Shown: one piece after another, positions 22,641 to 34,926 of the stretch
Layout of the letters: every line of letters starts with the position of its first letter
How positions within the stretch are numbered: position 1 is the stretch's first letter
Assembly: GCA_013396995.1 (NCBI GenBank)
Contig: VWZP01002433.1
Location: forward strand, 924 to 64,923
DNA length: 64,000 bases
Source of the DNA: Dicaeum eximium
Taxonomy: Eukaryota > Chordata > Aves > Passeriformes > Dicaeidae
Reading direction: 5' to 3'
The notes under the pieces: generated by a model
Databases searched by the model: none
Told to the model about the DNA's origin: nothing
The model's input: only the letters and a program-made list of their open reading frames with translations
Position numbers and translations under genes: made by a program

Positions 22641-25600
22641 CTTGCCAAGCCAGTCCACCTCTTCATCATTTGACTGTGGGTTGTCTCACTCTCTTGTTGT
22701 GTCTAAGTTGGAAGTTCTCCTTACCAGGTCAGCCAGCCTGCTGATGATTTTTTCCCCACTTAATTGTCTCTTCATGACATTCCTCAATCCTGCAGGAATC
22801 CTGGGGTCATAAAATACAATCTCCCTTGCCAACACCAGTCACACAACCAATTCTTGAAACTCAAGATCCTTCTGCTCCCACTCAAGTTGTTCTTCTTCAC
22901 CAACAGGGTCAAGGGGAAAGCCACACAGACCCTCACTGTCCCCAGAGTCCTCTGCCAGCTCAGATACCTCAAACTGGAGAAACCAACCTGCAGAGGTATC
23001 TAAACATTATTTCTGTTTTGAAGTTACAGTATGGTTTTGGAAAGGGGTGAGGAAATATCCAGTGGGAACTGAACTCTCTTAGAATTGCCTTTAAAAATCC
23101 AACCATATTTATTCCGTCCCAGGTTATATGTCAGGAACTGCATGCATCTTACTTGCAAAATTCAAGATATTATAAGGTAAAAGAAGGCTCTCAAAACTCT
23201 TAAGTCATACATCTGCAAGTCTTCACGTAAAGGAACTCTTCCACAGGAAACTTAAGGAAAAGCAATATTCCTTAGTTCTCTGGTCTCCTCTTGAAATCCT
23301 TTAGATTTTTTGCACAGAAAATTTTCTGTGATTTCTTACGACTTAAGATAAAATAGGAGACAATTTTGAAATGCTCTACATAATCTGAGTTATTTCAAAT
23401 AGCTAGGTAAATAGAAGGTAAATTAATTTTGACGTTTCATATGGAGGATGCTTAATTTTAAATTAGATTTTTTTTTTAACTAAAAGGAAACAGATATGAA
23501 GACTTAATTATTTGATAATCATTAGGTCTAAATTAAGACTGAACAGAAGGAGAAACCACACACACATGAGTAGTCCACACATGGGAATGAGGGTGACATA
23601 TGTTTCTGGTGAAAAGCTCGGAGGTGGCCGTGTCATTCACAGATAAATTAAGAGGTAGATGATATGGTGCTTTCCATAGATATTAAAAACTAATCACACT
23701 CATAAGTTTTATGGTTGGAGGAAAAAAACCCATGCAATTACATACACTTATAAGTGTGCTTATACAAAATTTTATGAGGTGAATCCATCAGAGAGTCTCT
23801 GCAGACTCACCAGCACCAGCCTTCTCCATACTTTCAGCCCCATGTCCTTCATTCATGCCCAGACTTGCTGAAATGCTGGCTGTTCTCTGCAAACCTGCTG
23901 AGAAAAATGAATTTTAAGGTTGTCAGTACAATGAAAAAAAAGTTCTTACTAGTGACAACCTCTTCCTGTTCCCAGGGTGCTGTAATTGATTGTAAAGGGA
24001 GATAGACTTGGTTCTCAATCCCACTTTCCCAGCCCTACTTGTTAAGACAACACCAGGGGAATGATATCTAATCTTCCTAATGGGAGAAGTTAAGCAAGAA
24101 AAAAAAAATTGATTACTGTAATGACAATTAAAACAATAAATCAAAGAAAGTAACACAACAAGTTGGGTTTTTCTTCCTTGCTTCTTAGATAGCCCCAGCT
24201 ATCAGCTGTCATCTCTCCTCATGCAGAAACTCTATAAACCCCAAGAGATCCTGCTTACTTGAGTAAATTAATTACTTAGTGAGTGGTGCATTACAAGACA
24301 CAGAAGTAGATAAAATGGTCCAGGGACATGATGAAAGAGTAAAAATCCTTGGACTGTCTTTGGATGAAGACAGCAGCAAGTAGGTAAGTTGGTTTTTTTT
24401 AAGCTCAGTCCCAAGTGAAAACTGGAAAGGAAACATTCCTTCTTAGGGCAGTCCTCCCTTTACCATAGTCACTGTGCTTTGGGTTTTTGCATTCAGATTG
24501 GATTTTTCCTCTTTAGTGTGCTCACAGAGTGATAATATTTTTATATTGAATAGTTTATCTGTGGACATAATGTCCAGAGTGTGTTGGTGACTCAGATGTC
24601 TCAGGCAGTGTTCCAATTTCTACTCAATTTAAAGCATTTAGGTGATGAAAAAGGTCTGTCAGTTATGAGTATTTCAGTACAATTGAGTTACTCTTTACAC
24701 CCAAAAATGATCTTGCAAATTACGCTGATTTTTTTATTTGCTTTTGTGTGTAAGAAAAGGAATTATCTCCCTTCTAGATGTCTTTTTCTGCAATAAATAA
24801 ATCCAGCAAATAACACTGAAAATGTGTTCATTTGACCACGATACTCTCTCTCAAATCACTTGGATGTTTCAAAGCTGTGAAAGAAAATTAGATACATCAC
24901 ACCAAAAAAGCAATACTTCTGGTCAAACTGATACATTTAATTTTTGTAGCTTTTCCCACAGTATCCTGAAGAGCTGGCTCTGAAAACACAGAGGGACAAT
25001 GTCTAAAACAGCAAAGAAGAATAGGAGACAGGTAACTCTTCCCCAGGCCCAGCAGAGCTCAGGACTCCTCTCTGTCCCTGCACAGCCTGCTTGTAAAAAG
25101 TGAGTAAATACTGATTAATAACTACAGGTAATTACTTTGAAATCTCCACAGAGGATGTCACTGGGTGGGTAAAACACTTAATAAAAGTAACCTCAGTCTT
25201 CCTGTCACTGAAAAGATCCACCTTGGTTACGCCTGATGTGCAAGGAGATGGAGGAGAACTCCTGGAAAACTGTAGGGATGGATAGCAGCAACATGGTTAA
25301 AAAATCTGCAAGTTACAGGTCCATGAAAGAAAAATCAGGAAACCAGTGGCCCATGTGGTTAAATTAAAGTGGATCTTAAATGTGGGCATCTGAAAGAGTT
25401 ATCTTAATAAAATGAGCGAAAGGAAATGAGGATTGATGGCTGTTGTACATGTCCCCTGCTCCAGACAATCCTTATATTTCCTTAAATATGTCCTTAACTC
25501 AGTCCCTTGAGGCACCACAAATACCCTTGGAGCCTCAATGAGACCAGAAATTCAAAGAAAAGGATCCACAATGTAGAAACTGATACATCCAACAATTGAC

Positions 25601-26085
25601 TCCTGCTTCAGAGGTACCAACACTTCCTGTGACCTTAATAACACAGAATACTGTGAACTAAAGGGCAAATAGAACTGGTAATAGATTTTCTAACAGAAAA
25701 TAGAGTTTAATGCACTTCGTAATAGGAGGAAGGAGATTTAGCAAGAAATCTTCAGCTTTTGTCTAAGCCTACCATTCCATGCCAGCATCTTCAATTAAGT
25801 TCATTCTCTCAAGTCTCTTTACCTGGAATTAGGAGTGAATGAATATTGTCCCAAGCTAAATTAATTAATCAATTAATTGTTTGATGCTAACAGGAAGGAA
25901 AAAAAGTGTGTATTGACCAGGGCTGTACACTCTGTACTGCATTGTTATCTGTATGTATCTTCATGTGTAGGCTCTTTCATTGATCCTTTCTTTAGCAGTT
26001 AGATGTGTGATGATTTTGGGTAATCCATGAACTCTTCATCACAATCCATGGACCCTTTAGAAGGCCAAATCAGATGGTAGGACAC
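22641..26085. other. AT-rich unique DNA, no gene seen
   Basis: The 22641-23000 part could still belong to the preceding CR1 but I cannot support it. The rest shows no recognised element. Frames are at most 79 codons. Confidence 0.5.
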
Positions 26086-26617
26086 ATAGAATTACAGAAT
26101 TATAGAATATACTGAGTTGGAAGAGACCCATCAGGATCATCCAGTCCAAATCCTGGCCCTGCACAGGACCATTCCCAAGAGTCACCCCATGGGTCTGAGA
26201 GCATTGTCCCAACACTTCTTGATTTCAGACAGGCTTGGTGTTGTGACCAGAGCCCAATCATCCTCTGGGTAGAGAGCCTTTCTAATATCCATCCTAAACC
26301 TCCTCTTACAGCTTCAGGCCATTCCCTTGGGTCCTGTCACTGTCACCAGAGTGAGGAGACCAGAGCCTGCCCCTCCTCTTCCCCTTATGAGGATGTTGAA
26401 AACATCTGAGGTCTCTCCTAAGTCTCCTCTTCTCCAGGCTGACAGACCAAGGGACCTCAACCACTCCTCACACGGCTTCTCTTCCAGACCCTTCACCATC
26501 CTCGTGGCCTCCTTTGGGCCCTCTCTAATGGCTTTATGTCTTTTTTTATATTGTGGTGCCCAAAACTGCTTGCAGGACTTGCAGTGAGATTGAACCAGTG
26601 CAGAATAGACCGGGATT
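26086..26617 (-). mobile_element. CR1 LINE 3' fragment
   Basis: Begins on the plus strand with ATAGAATTACAGAATTATAG, the reverse complement of the CR1 3' terminal repeats. GTTGGAAGAGACC, CATCCAGTCCAAATCC, CTTTCTAATATCCATCC, TTCTCCAGGCTGACAG and CTCCTCACACGGCTTCTC follow. The 3' end is intact and the 5' end truncated near 26617. The 113-codon minus and 86-codon plus frames here are non-coding. Confidence 0.95.
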
Positions 26618-27049
26618 GTATTGTGTTTATAGTTCTTGACAGCAAAGAAATACAACTTTTATTAAAGGAAAAAAAAAAAACCCTAACCTTTATTTTCAAA
26701 TAAAGCCTGGAGTCCCAGTAGTATACCAGCCTTTACCCTCTCTGTTTAAGAATTACACAGAAGGACATTTCTGGTGAGTAGGTCATGGTGGAAGGGAAAT
26801 CTGAATTTCAGCTGTCAGGACCTTTTGTAAGCAGTTTGCTCTTTCATTTTAAATTACAAATTGTTCTTGGACCTTAATATATGCACATATATTTTTCTCT
26901 AAAAATTAGCAGTTATTCCCAATCTCTTCTCTAATTTCATGTATAAGACATGAATGAAGCAAAAAATAAAAAGTTAGGAATAACACTTTTTGCCTTAGTG
27001 AAATACTGCAACACGATGATATCACCAGGTTAGACCCTTTTACCTTGAA

Positions 27050-27560
27050 TTGAACATGAATAATTCAGGCCTTCAAATTATTGTTCAGCCACATAACCTT
27101 GCCTGTCAGTCAACAAAGGCCACTCTTTCTGTCCCCATCCAAATTTAATAGGTGTTGATTCCCCTCCTCCCCACGCTCTTTTCTGCCTGAGACTTAAATT
27201 TACATGGACGTGCTGTTTAGCTGGAGTGACTCGAGTCTGTGCAGGTCTCTACCTGACAAACTTTGTCTCTTCCTATTTCATCAGTGGCTATCAACAATCA
27301 AGGTACATGAAAGGTTTGCTGACTCTGCGTTATTGAAGTAATAATGAAATGCCTCATTTGAGCTTGCTTCTTTCACAAAGGGAAAAGAAATTCCAGCAAG
27401 GAATTATTTGCAAACTGTAGCATTTCCAAATGCTACAGAGTGTGGTTGCAAAATTGACAAAGGAAGTACATCCTGGCTCATAAACACTTGCAAATGATTA
27501 TTTGATGAGCTCATTTTTTAATCACTGATGGGATACAAAGAATTATGGTGATAATCTTTC
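27050..27560. promoter_or_regulatory. Candidate conserved non-coding block
   Basis: Repeat-free sequence with homeodomain-type ATTA/TAAT motifs, a SOX-like ACAAAG/ACAATC pair and a near-perfect palindrome at 27416-27437. This is only motif-level evidence, and such motifs are frequent by chance in AT-rich DNA. Confidence 0.2.
27416..27437. repeat. 10-bp perfect inverted repeat, 2-base centre
   Basis: TGTAGCATTT, CC, AAATGCTACA. The centre is too tight for a DNA or RNA hairpin loop, so a dimeric protein site or chance is likelier than a stem-loop. Confidence 0.6.
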
Positions 27561-30500
27561 AATTTATAGTTCCTCCAGGTCTAGATTCTTTACAAACTAA
27601 AGTCAAGGAAAGTGTATTAAATAAATAGGATAAAAGTAATTGACATGTTCATAATTTGTATTGTTTTACTCTGAAGTAAAAAAATCTGATGTCATTCATG
27701 TGCTTCTGAACATGAACTGTTAAAAAAGAGACTTAATATTTGGCTCAGATACAACTCACCAATCTATTATCTTCCTTGGTTTGAATAAAAGATGGCAGAA
27801 GTCTCTTGGTCATTATGTTTGTACAGAACTTCTCATAATGGGGTCCTGGTCCACAGCTGGGATTCCAGGGTGCTGTTGGCACAAACACAGGAGAGACCCT
27901 ATCCCAGGTGATCTCTTCCCTGTCAAATCAAATCCATGAGAAATCAATGGAGAAAGGCAATGAATCAGATCTGAACTAGGATGAGCAACCAGGCAAAACA
28001 GATTACCTGCCCTATCTCTGAACGTTACAATGTTTACAAACCATGTCCATGTTTCTCTTTTCAGCTCTAATATTTCTTTACACACTTCTCCTTTCATGCT
28101 TTACTCCTCTTGCATTTATTTTGGCACAAAGATGAAATATGGACAGATATGAGTTCTGTGGCTTACACCTTTCTCTGGTTCAAGAGCCAGGAAATTTCAA
28201 TGGTCTTCAGATTATTCTCATCTAGTGTAGCAGCAAAACTGATGGATGTATTGAGAGCAATTTAATTCTGGTTATTCTCAAGATCAGAAGGGAAGAGGGA
28301 CACCTTAGGGGTTGCTTCCCCTGACTTAGACAATGGCTAATTTGCCTATAATGTTGAATTACTAATCAGTTGGCTTTTTCTGTCCCACTCAGGCCAGTTA
28401 GATACCTCCTCTGCTCCTTCTGGCACCTGCAGTTCCTTGGAGTTTGCAACCATTTAATAGTCCTGGTTCTCCAGGCTCAGCAGCAAGGCTGTCCTCAGTG
28501 ACAAGGAAACACAGAGTTTTTGTAGCTTCCCTTCACTGCTTTTACGGGCAAATAAAAAAAGCAGACAATCTGCATTACAAAATACTTCATAGCTCATTTA
28601 AAGACACAGGGAAATTATTGGGCTGTAAACACAGGTTTAACCTGTATTACATGACCTGTAATAGCAGCTGTAAATTTACCAGCCTATTTGGAAGCAATTC
28701 AAGTCAGCAACGTGGAGGTGAGCAAGGAACGTGGGGGAGAGAGAGGACAAAAGTTCCGTGCTTGGCTTGAAGGCTGAACTCCTCCAAATTTTGCTAAAAA
28801 AAGTAGAAAATAATGATTTTTTTTTTCTTTTATTTCAATTTTTTCCTCACAGATCAGTTAATGAAGATAAGGTAGACATTCTGTAACCTTACATTTTTAC
28901 TGTGGGACCACCATAAATTTTTGATGTCCTTTATTTCAAGCTGTGTAGTTTTAATTTTAATTTTTTTGTATTACTATTATTTAAATTGTATAAAGCTGAA
29001 TTTCAGTCAGGTTTCAGGTTCACAAACAAAGATAAATAGGACAAGTTCATTTTATACATCCCATTCAGGAGTCAAATTTTTAGAGTCCTGATTTTATAGG
29101 TGTCTTACAGGTTTTATGTCATCCTTCTAAGCCAAAGTAAAATGAGGTTTTCAAAATGTCCTCAAGGGATATTTTTTCCAGCAAATATTCTGGCTGTGAA
29201 ACAAATACTAAAAAGGTCCATCTGATCTCAGTTATCCCACCTTATTCTTGAAATATTTTCACACAGAGGTGTTGGAAGCCCGTGTTTGGGAGCAATTAAA
29301 TTATTTACATTATTGAGAACAGAAATTTAGTTGAGACATTTAAATTTATAGGATTTCTCAGAGGGAAAAAAATCCCCACACAGTGACATTGCAACTGGCA
29401 TCATGCTTCTGATGGTAAATAAAGTTCTCAGTGTGTGACTTTGTAGTTAAAACAGTGAAGACAATTGCCATGCTTAAATAATAATGAGAAAGCTTCAAAT
29501 TTGGCTTTCTGCATATCATATTAGACCTGCAGATTTAATATGAGATGCAAGAGTGAATTTTCTCTAGAGAAACCAAGCTTCCTTTGTGGTTTATCATAAC
29601 AGTTAAAGTATGACTAGAAGTAGACAGTGTTGTCAAACAGCTGTCAAGGTCCTGGAAACACCAGCAATTAGAAATCTGGAAAGTGAGTTAAAAATGTGGG
29701 AACCAAAAGATCACCTGCTTCCTAAAAATGAATATGTTTTGTTTTAGGAATAGAGAATAATTCAAGGGAAATAATGCTGATTTGCATCTGAAACAGAAAA
29801 ATTGATTAAAGGTATAGAGTGGGAAGAGACAAAAAATATATTTAAAAAAATGTAAATAAATACAGAAATATAAAGACATGAGAAAGCAGAAATAAAGAGT
29901 GAAAAAAAGAGGACAAAATAAATGTCTTTTATCCTCTCTATGACCCAAGCAAACAACCCAAATAAATACCACAGAAGTTGTGGAAGTGGCAGAATTGCCA
30001 AAAGACTTAAAAAAGTACTGGAAGCTAAATTATTGTTGGCATGCAAGGACACAAAAAGGCTTGGGTAGAACTATACCAGGAAGCCAGTAAAACCCTACTC
30101 ATGAGCTAAGCTTTGTTGAGATAAAATGAAGAAGAGGCAGCACACTGACATGTGGGAAAATGCCAAAATCTCATTTCCTGAGGAACCATCACCTCACAAT
30201 TAAAAATACAGTTCCAGACTGCAGACTTAGACCTTGAACTGGAAAAATAAACACTATGAAATCATGAAATGCTGCAAAGTGTCCCATTCTGTTCTAATTT
30301 TTCTTTTTTTCTGATGTTGCACTATCAGATAGTCTCTATTATTCTAGTATTGAGAAGTTTTTGGTTCACAAACGTTGATCAATTTTACAAATTGGAGGAG
30401 TAGGACATACATTATACCTCCATACCACACTTTATTCTCCCTCATGTAACCTGCAGGCCTAGGGTTTATTTACCTCACACTATTCAAACCCTCCACACCT

Positions 30501-31284
30501 TTTCAACTCTTTATGGACTCTTCCATAATGATCATCACTCCAGTACCCAAATGTGCAGCAGACAGGCACTAACCTCTGCAACCCTTCTGTGAGGGAGGGC
30601 AGCATCTCCCATTCTCTTTGAAGCTGATACTGATGAGCCACCGGGTGTTACTGTGTGCAATGAAAATTGAAGTGCCTGTTTCAGACAGAAGGGAATCAGA
30701 AGAGTTTCTCTGTTAACTTAATTGGGCTTTGAATCACTCTGCGTAGCAAGAAATTCTCATTATTTGGTTTACATCAGCTCAGAGTACATCTGGGTTGCCC
30801 ACTAGAATACTAATTCCATCACTTGGTGCTGTACAATACTTGGAGTAATACTATCCATAATAATAAAGCCTAACTACTCTGAAAACCCCCTTGAGCCAAG
30901 ATGTGCTTTGGCAGCCAGGCCTGTTTCCCAGAGGCAGCCTGCATGCAGTCACCCTGTTCTGGAGCCTAAGATGAATTCCTGTCTTCTCTGTGTGCTCCAG
31001 AAACGCAGTAGCTGACTTGACCCTTGAAGACACCACCTAAAGGAAAAAAAACAAAAAACTGAGGACAGCTGCATCAAATCCCCCTAAGTCTGCATTTCCC
31101 TACAGGAGTGACCACTCACAAAGTGATGCACTTGGCTGCACAGGGCTGGATTGGCTCTTCATGCATCACACAACAAGTGGAAATCGTTCCAGCAAGCAGA
31201 CAAGGCTGAAACGTGGCTGTTGAAGCCAAGCCAGGTGCCTGGGCTCTCTCAGTTGTTACACAAAAGACTGGCACCATGACAGAG

Positions 31285-31455
31285 ATCCACCTTCTTTGCT
31301 GTGAGGGTGACTGAGCACTGGCACAGGCTGTGCAGGGAAGTTATAGAGCTTCCTGCTCCAAGGAGATATCCAAGGACCCCCTGAATATCTGGATCCTGTC
31401 CAACCTGCTTTATAGGGCAGTTGGATAAGATGATCTCCAGAGACTGATCCATTTT
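31285..31455 (+). mobile_element. CR1 LINE 3' fragment
   Basis: Sense-strand CR1 wording: TTTGCTGTGAGGGTGACTGA, GCACTGGCACAGGCTG, GGAGATATCCAAG and TGATCTCCAGAGAC. It lacks the final ATTCTATGA repeats and is truncated at both ends. Confidence 0.85.
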
Positions 31456-31514
31456 TACCTGAGCTGCTCCGTGGACTCATCTGAAGTGAGTTGCTTCTCT
31501 TTCTCCATCACAAT

Positions 31515-32145
31515 TTCCCTTAGAATGAATCATGGGACACTATTCAATTATAAAGAATGCTGATGCTTTAGTGCCGAGCACAGTTTTGCCCATTTCCATT
31601 AAAAGCTCTTTGCCTTTTAAATGACATTTTCTTTGCTGCTGCTATAAATAGCAAAACAAACAAATTAGCAAACCTGCATGCAGATACAAGAAACATTACT
31701 CCTTGTTTTGATTAGGGACTCTTTTAAAACCCTAATGTACCCACAGCTGTTGATAAACATTCCGTGGAGTCTGTTGTCTTTAAGGAACCCAGAATTTAGC
31801 ATGGGCATGGCTTGCACTTCTAATTAGGGGATCTCTGGCACCTGATCAGAGTTTAATTCACATGTCTTAAAACAGTTAATATATAGTGCCATTCAAGCTG
31901 AGAGTAATCATCCACAGTCTGCCCATCCAAACGATACGAGTGAAAAATGTGTCACTTAATGAGCCTGAATCAAACCTCAGTTAAATCAATGTACAACATA
32001 TGCAAACAACTGTCCTCGACATTAATAGGGTTACCTTGGATTTACCACTGGCGCAACTGATTGGGATCTGTCCCATTACCTTGCATTAATTATGCATTGC
32101 TGTTACAATCTAATTATCTCCCTGATTGTCTTCTGACCATTACAG
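31515..32145. promoter_or_regulatory. Candidate developmental enhancer / conserved non-coding element
   Basis: Repeat-free block, compositionally unlike its neighbours. It holds a perfect MEF2-type motif CTATAAATAG (31642-31651), FOX-like AACAAACAAA, NKX-like CACTTAA, POU-like ATATGCAAAC (near 31997-32007) and a symmetric TGCATTAATTATGCA (32082-32096). TAATTA/ATTA homeodomain cores are dense (31800-32130). Clustering of such sites is what deeply conserved vertebrate enhancers usually look like. No alignment was possible here, so conservation is inferred and the target gene is unknown. Confidence 0.35.
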
Positions 32146-34886
32146 ATGTGTGTGTACACCCAGCACCGATCCCCCTTGTCATCCACACTCATTAATATCA
32201 GACAACAGGGGAACACCAGGGTGAGCCTGCAGCACCCAGCAGCAAGTCATCCAGCCCAAACTTCTCTCTTCAATACCAGCCATGAAAAAGTGTCTGGGAA
32301 GAAACTGAACGGGGTAAACATGTTTCATACAGAAAGGTGTCAACAGAGGGGGAAATTCAGGCAATTCCATCTAAAATAATAATCTTCTGAAGTTTGCGAG
32401 ACCCCAGGATTTGGTTAGCACAGAAAAAAAGATTTCAGGTGTAAATAAGAGAAATAGTTGTTTTAAAAATAATTTTAACTTCTTTTCTGACAGCTCAAAG
32501 ATTATCAGTGTAATTTTTCAAAGATTGTGAACAGGAAAATGAACAAAATAGGAAAGTAAAAATTTTCTTGAGCATGTCACGCCTATATTACAAAATGCAG
32601 TTATTTACTTAGAAAACTGTCAAAAATAGGTGGTTTAGAAGAGAAATTGCACATAATTAATATTTTTAATTTATTGATTACAAGTAATAATTATATATAA
32701 TTAATTACATATTTTATACAGAACAAGATTTCTCCTTAAGCCTGGAAGTTTTTTTTTTTCATTTTTCCTAATTACAAAAGGATAACAATGTGGGAAATAT
32801 TGCAAAGAATTTTGGAGTCTTTTTTTATTATTTTTATTAATTCCAAGCTTTTGTGGCTAGGTGATGAACCAAATGATCAATCACTCCTACAGCTTTCCAA
32901 ACACCTGGAACATGCAAAGCCTTAGTTTCTGATACTGATAGGTATTTACAGGTGAGAGTGCTTGAGAGCAAATAAGCTCATCTTGTAACATCTATGAAGT
33001 TGAAAAAGGCTGATAGAATCCACTATTCCAGTGTTTTCTGAGCATTTCTCTCTCAGCATCCACAGCTGGTTCTGACTGTCTCCTCAGCTGCTCCATCACT
33101 GGAGAATGATCACAGGGAATTTTCAAGGGATTTAGGAAAAAAAAGATCTGGGGAAAACAGAACTAAGAAATGAAGAAGATAAAAAATAAACAAAGGGTGC
33201 TGTAAGGGTTTGCAGTAACATCACTGCACAAATAGTGAGTGTCTCCCCGTACAAATATGTTGGCAAACCCAGCAGCACAATGCTTGTCATGGGCAGTTAT
33301 CAAGTCTGAATCCAGGTTTAAAGATGTTTTCCTCAAACTCTCCCAAAAAAAGAAAAAATCAGGACTTCTATATTCTTCTATGTTGAAGTTATAACCTAAA
33401 ATGTATGATACAATAAAAATATTATTAATAACATGAAGCTTCTGATGTAAGTGTTGAATTCAGTGGACCTGTTTTGGTATAGAACTGCACTATTAGAGTG
33501 AGGAATAGAATTTAGGTTTATGCAGTGATGGGCCTTTAAGCTCACAGAGGCAGGCAAATCAGAGCTGAGCAAGTTTAATGAAGTCTTTTTTTTGTGTATG
33601 CATTTTGAAATTCAAGAGCTGTTCAGCTGCCTTGTGAATGGAAACAGGCAAGGGAAGACCAGAGAAAGATTTATTTCCCACATACTTACTGTATTTTTCA
33701 GTTATATATATTTAATTTCATAACCTCAAGAGTAATAACAGGAGCAAATATTTTGCTAGGCTAATGCATTATTAATCGGAGAATAAAGTGGGGAACCAGA
33801 CAACTTTGGCACCTTATTCTAAGACCACATGAAAAACACTGCACATAAATGACAGTCAAAATAAGCAGCCTGGCATCTTATTGAACACAGAACATGATGT
33901 GTTGCAAAACCAAGAAGCAGCCCTGATTTATCCAGTGGAACTTGACATTTCCCACAAGCCAGCATTGGCTTAACATTAATTAAAGCTTCACATGAGTGTT
34001 ATCTTTTTTCCTGCCCCCCTATTGTTCTCATGGTGTGCAACCTATTTTTTTTTTTTCTGAAATGCTGCAGTTTCTGGATATGTATAAATCTGAATGACAG
34101 AGCAGGATAACTGACTTCAAATGTCAGGATGCCTGTAGGTATTCAAAACAGAGTCTTCTCCTTTATTAATAACATTACATAAAAAGCGCATGTGAAACCC
34201 ATGGCCTTCAGAAAGTTTGAAAGAAAGGTGGATTTTAAGAATGAAGCAAGTAAGGATGAGAGCAAAATTCATAGCATTTCACCCCCTGCTGACAATTACT
34301 TCTTTTTCTGTCCATAAAGAATAAGAAAAGGAAGAAGTTTCTTCCTTTGAAACTTCAGTTGACAATATTATGACGTTTTTTTCCTGGGTCTTTGAAATTC
34401 AGAATACAAAATCTGTCAATTCCTGATTGACACGTGTACTGCATCACCAATGCTTCCTGTGCAAATAACTCATGCTTTTTGTGATACTTATTTTTGCAAC
34501 AAGCGTTAAATTATAGCTTCTTTTTTTAACTGTGCTCATATAGGGCTTCACAGAATTATGAAAAAAAATTTAAAAAAATAATTGACTAACATTTATCTTG
34601 TCCAACTCTATCCTGTTAAAACTATGTGTTTCTGGTCATAACCCATTATTTAAACTGTCTTCACAGTCATGGGAGAGAGCATGGTATCAGCAGAGAGGAA
34701 TTCATCCTACCCTAAAATAGATGTTTAACATGTGCGTGATAAATCATTCTCTGAAAAGACCTTTTTCCTGTCCTTTCATTAGAGAGGAAATTTAGGGGAC
34801 TACCTTAATGAAATAACTAATTTTTATATGGCTAAGTTAGGCAAGGTGAATCTCAGCTGAAAGGAAGAACATTGCAAATCTAATTT

Positions 34887-34926
34887 TATATATATATATA
34901 TGTATATGTATATGTATATATATATA
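34887..34926. repeat. (TA)n microsatellite with TG interruptions
   Basis: About 20 dinucleotide units, followed by a T9 run. Source of the I-Y run in two minus frames. Confidence 0.9.

Larger units (their letters stand above)
26618..31284. other. Unique AT-rich DNA, no gene seen
   Basis: No LINE or LTR recognised over 4.6 kb. Frames reach 108 codons (28444-28770 plus) without domain evidence. A repeat-free block with a perfect palindrome lies at 27050-27560. Confidence 0.55.
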
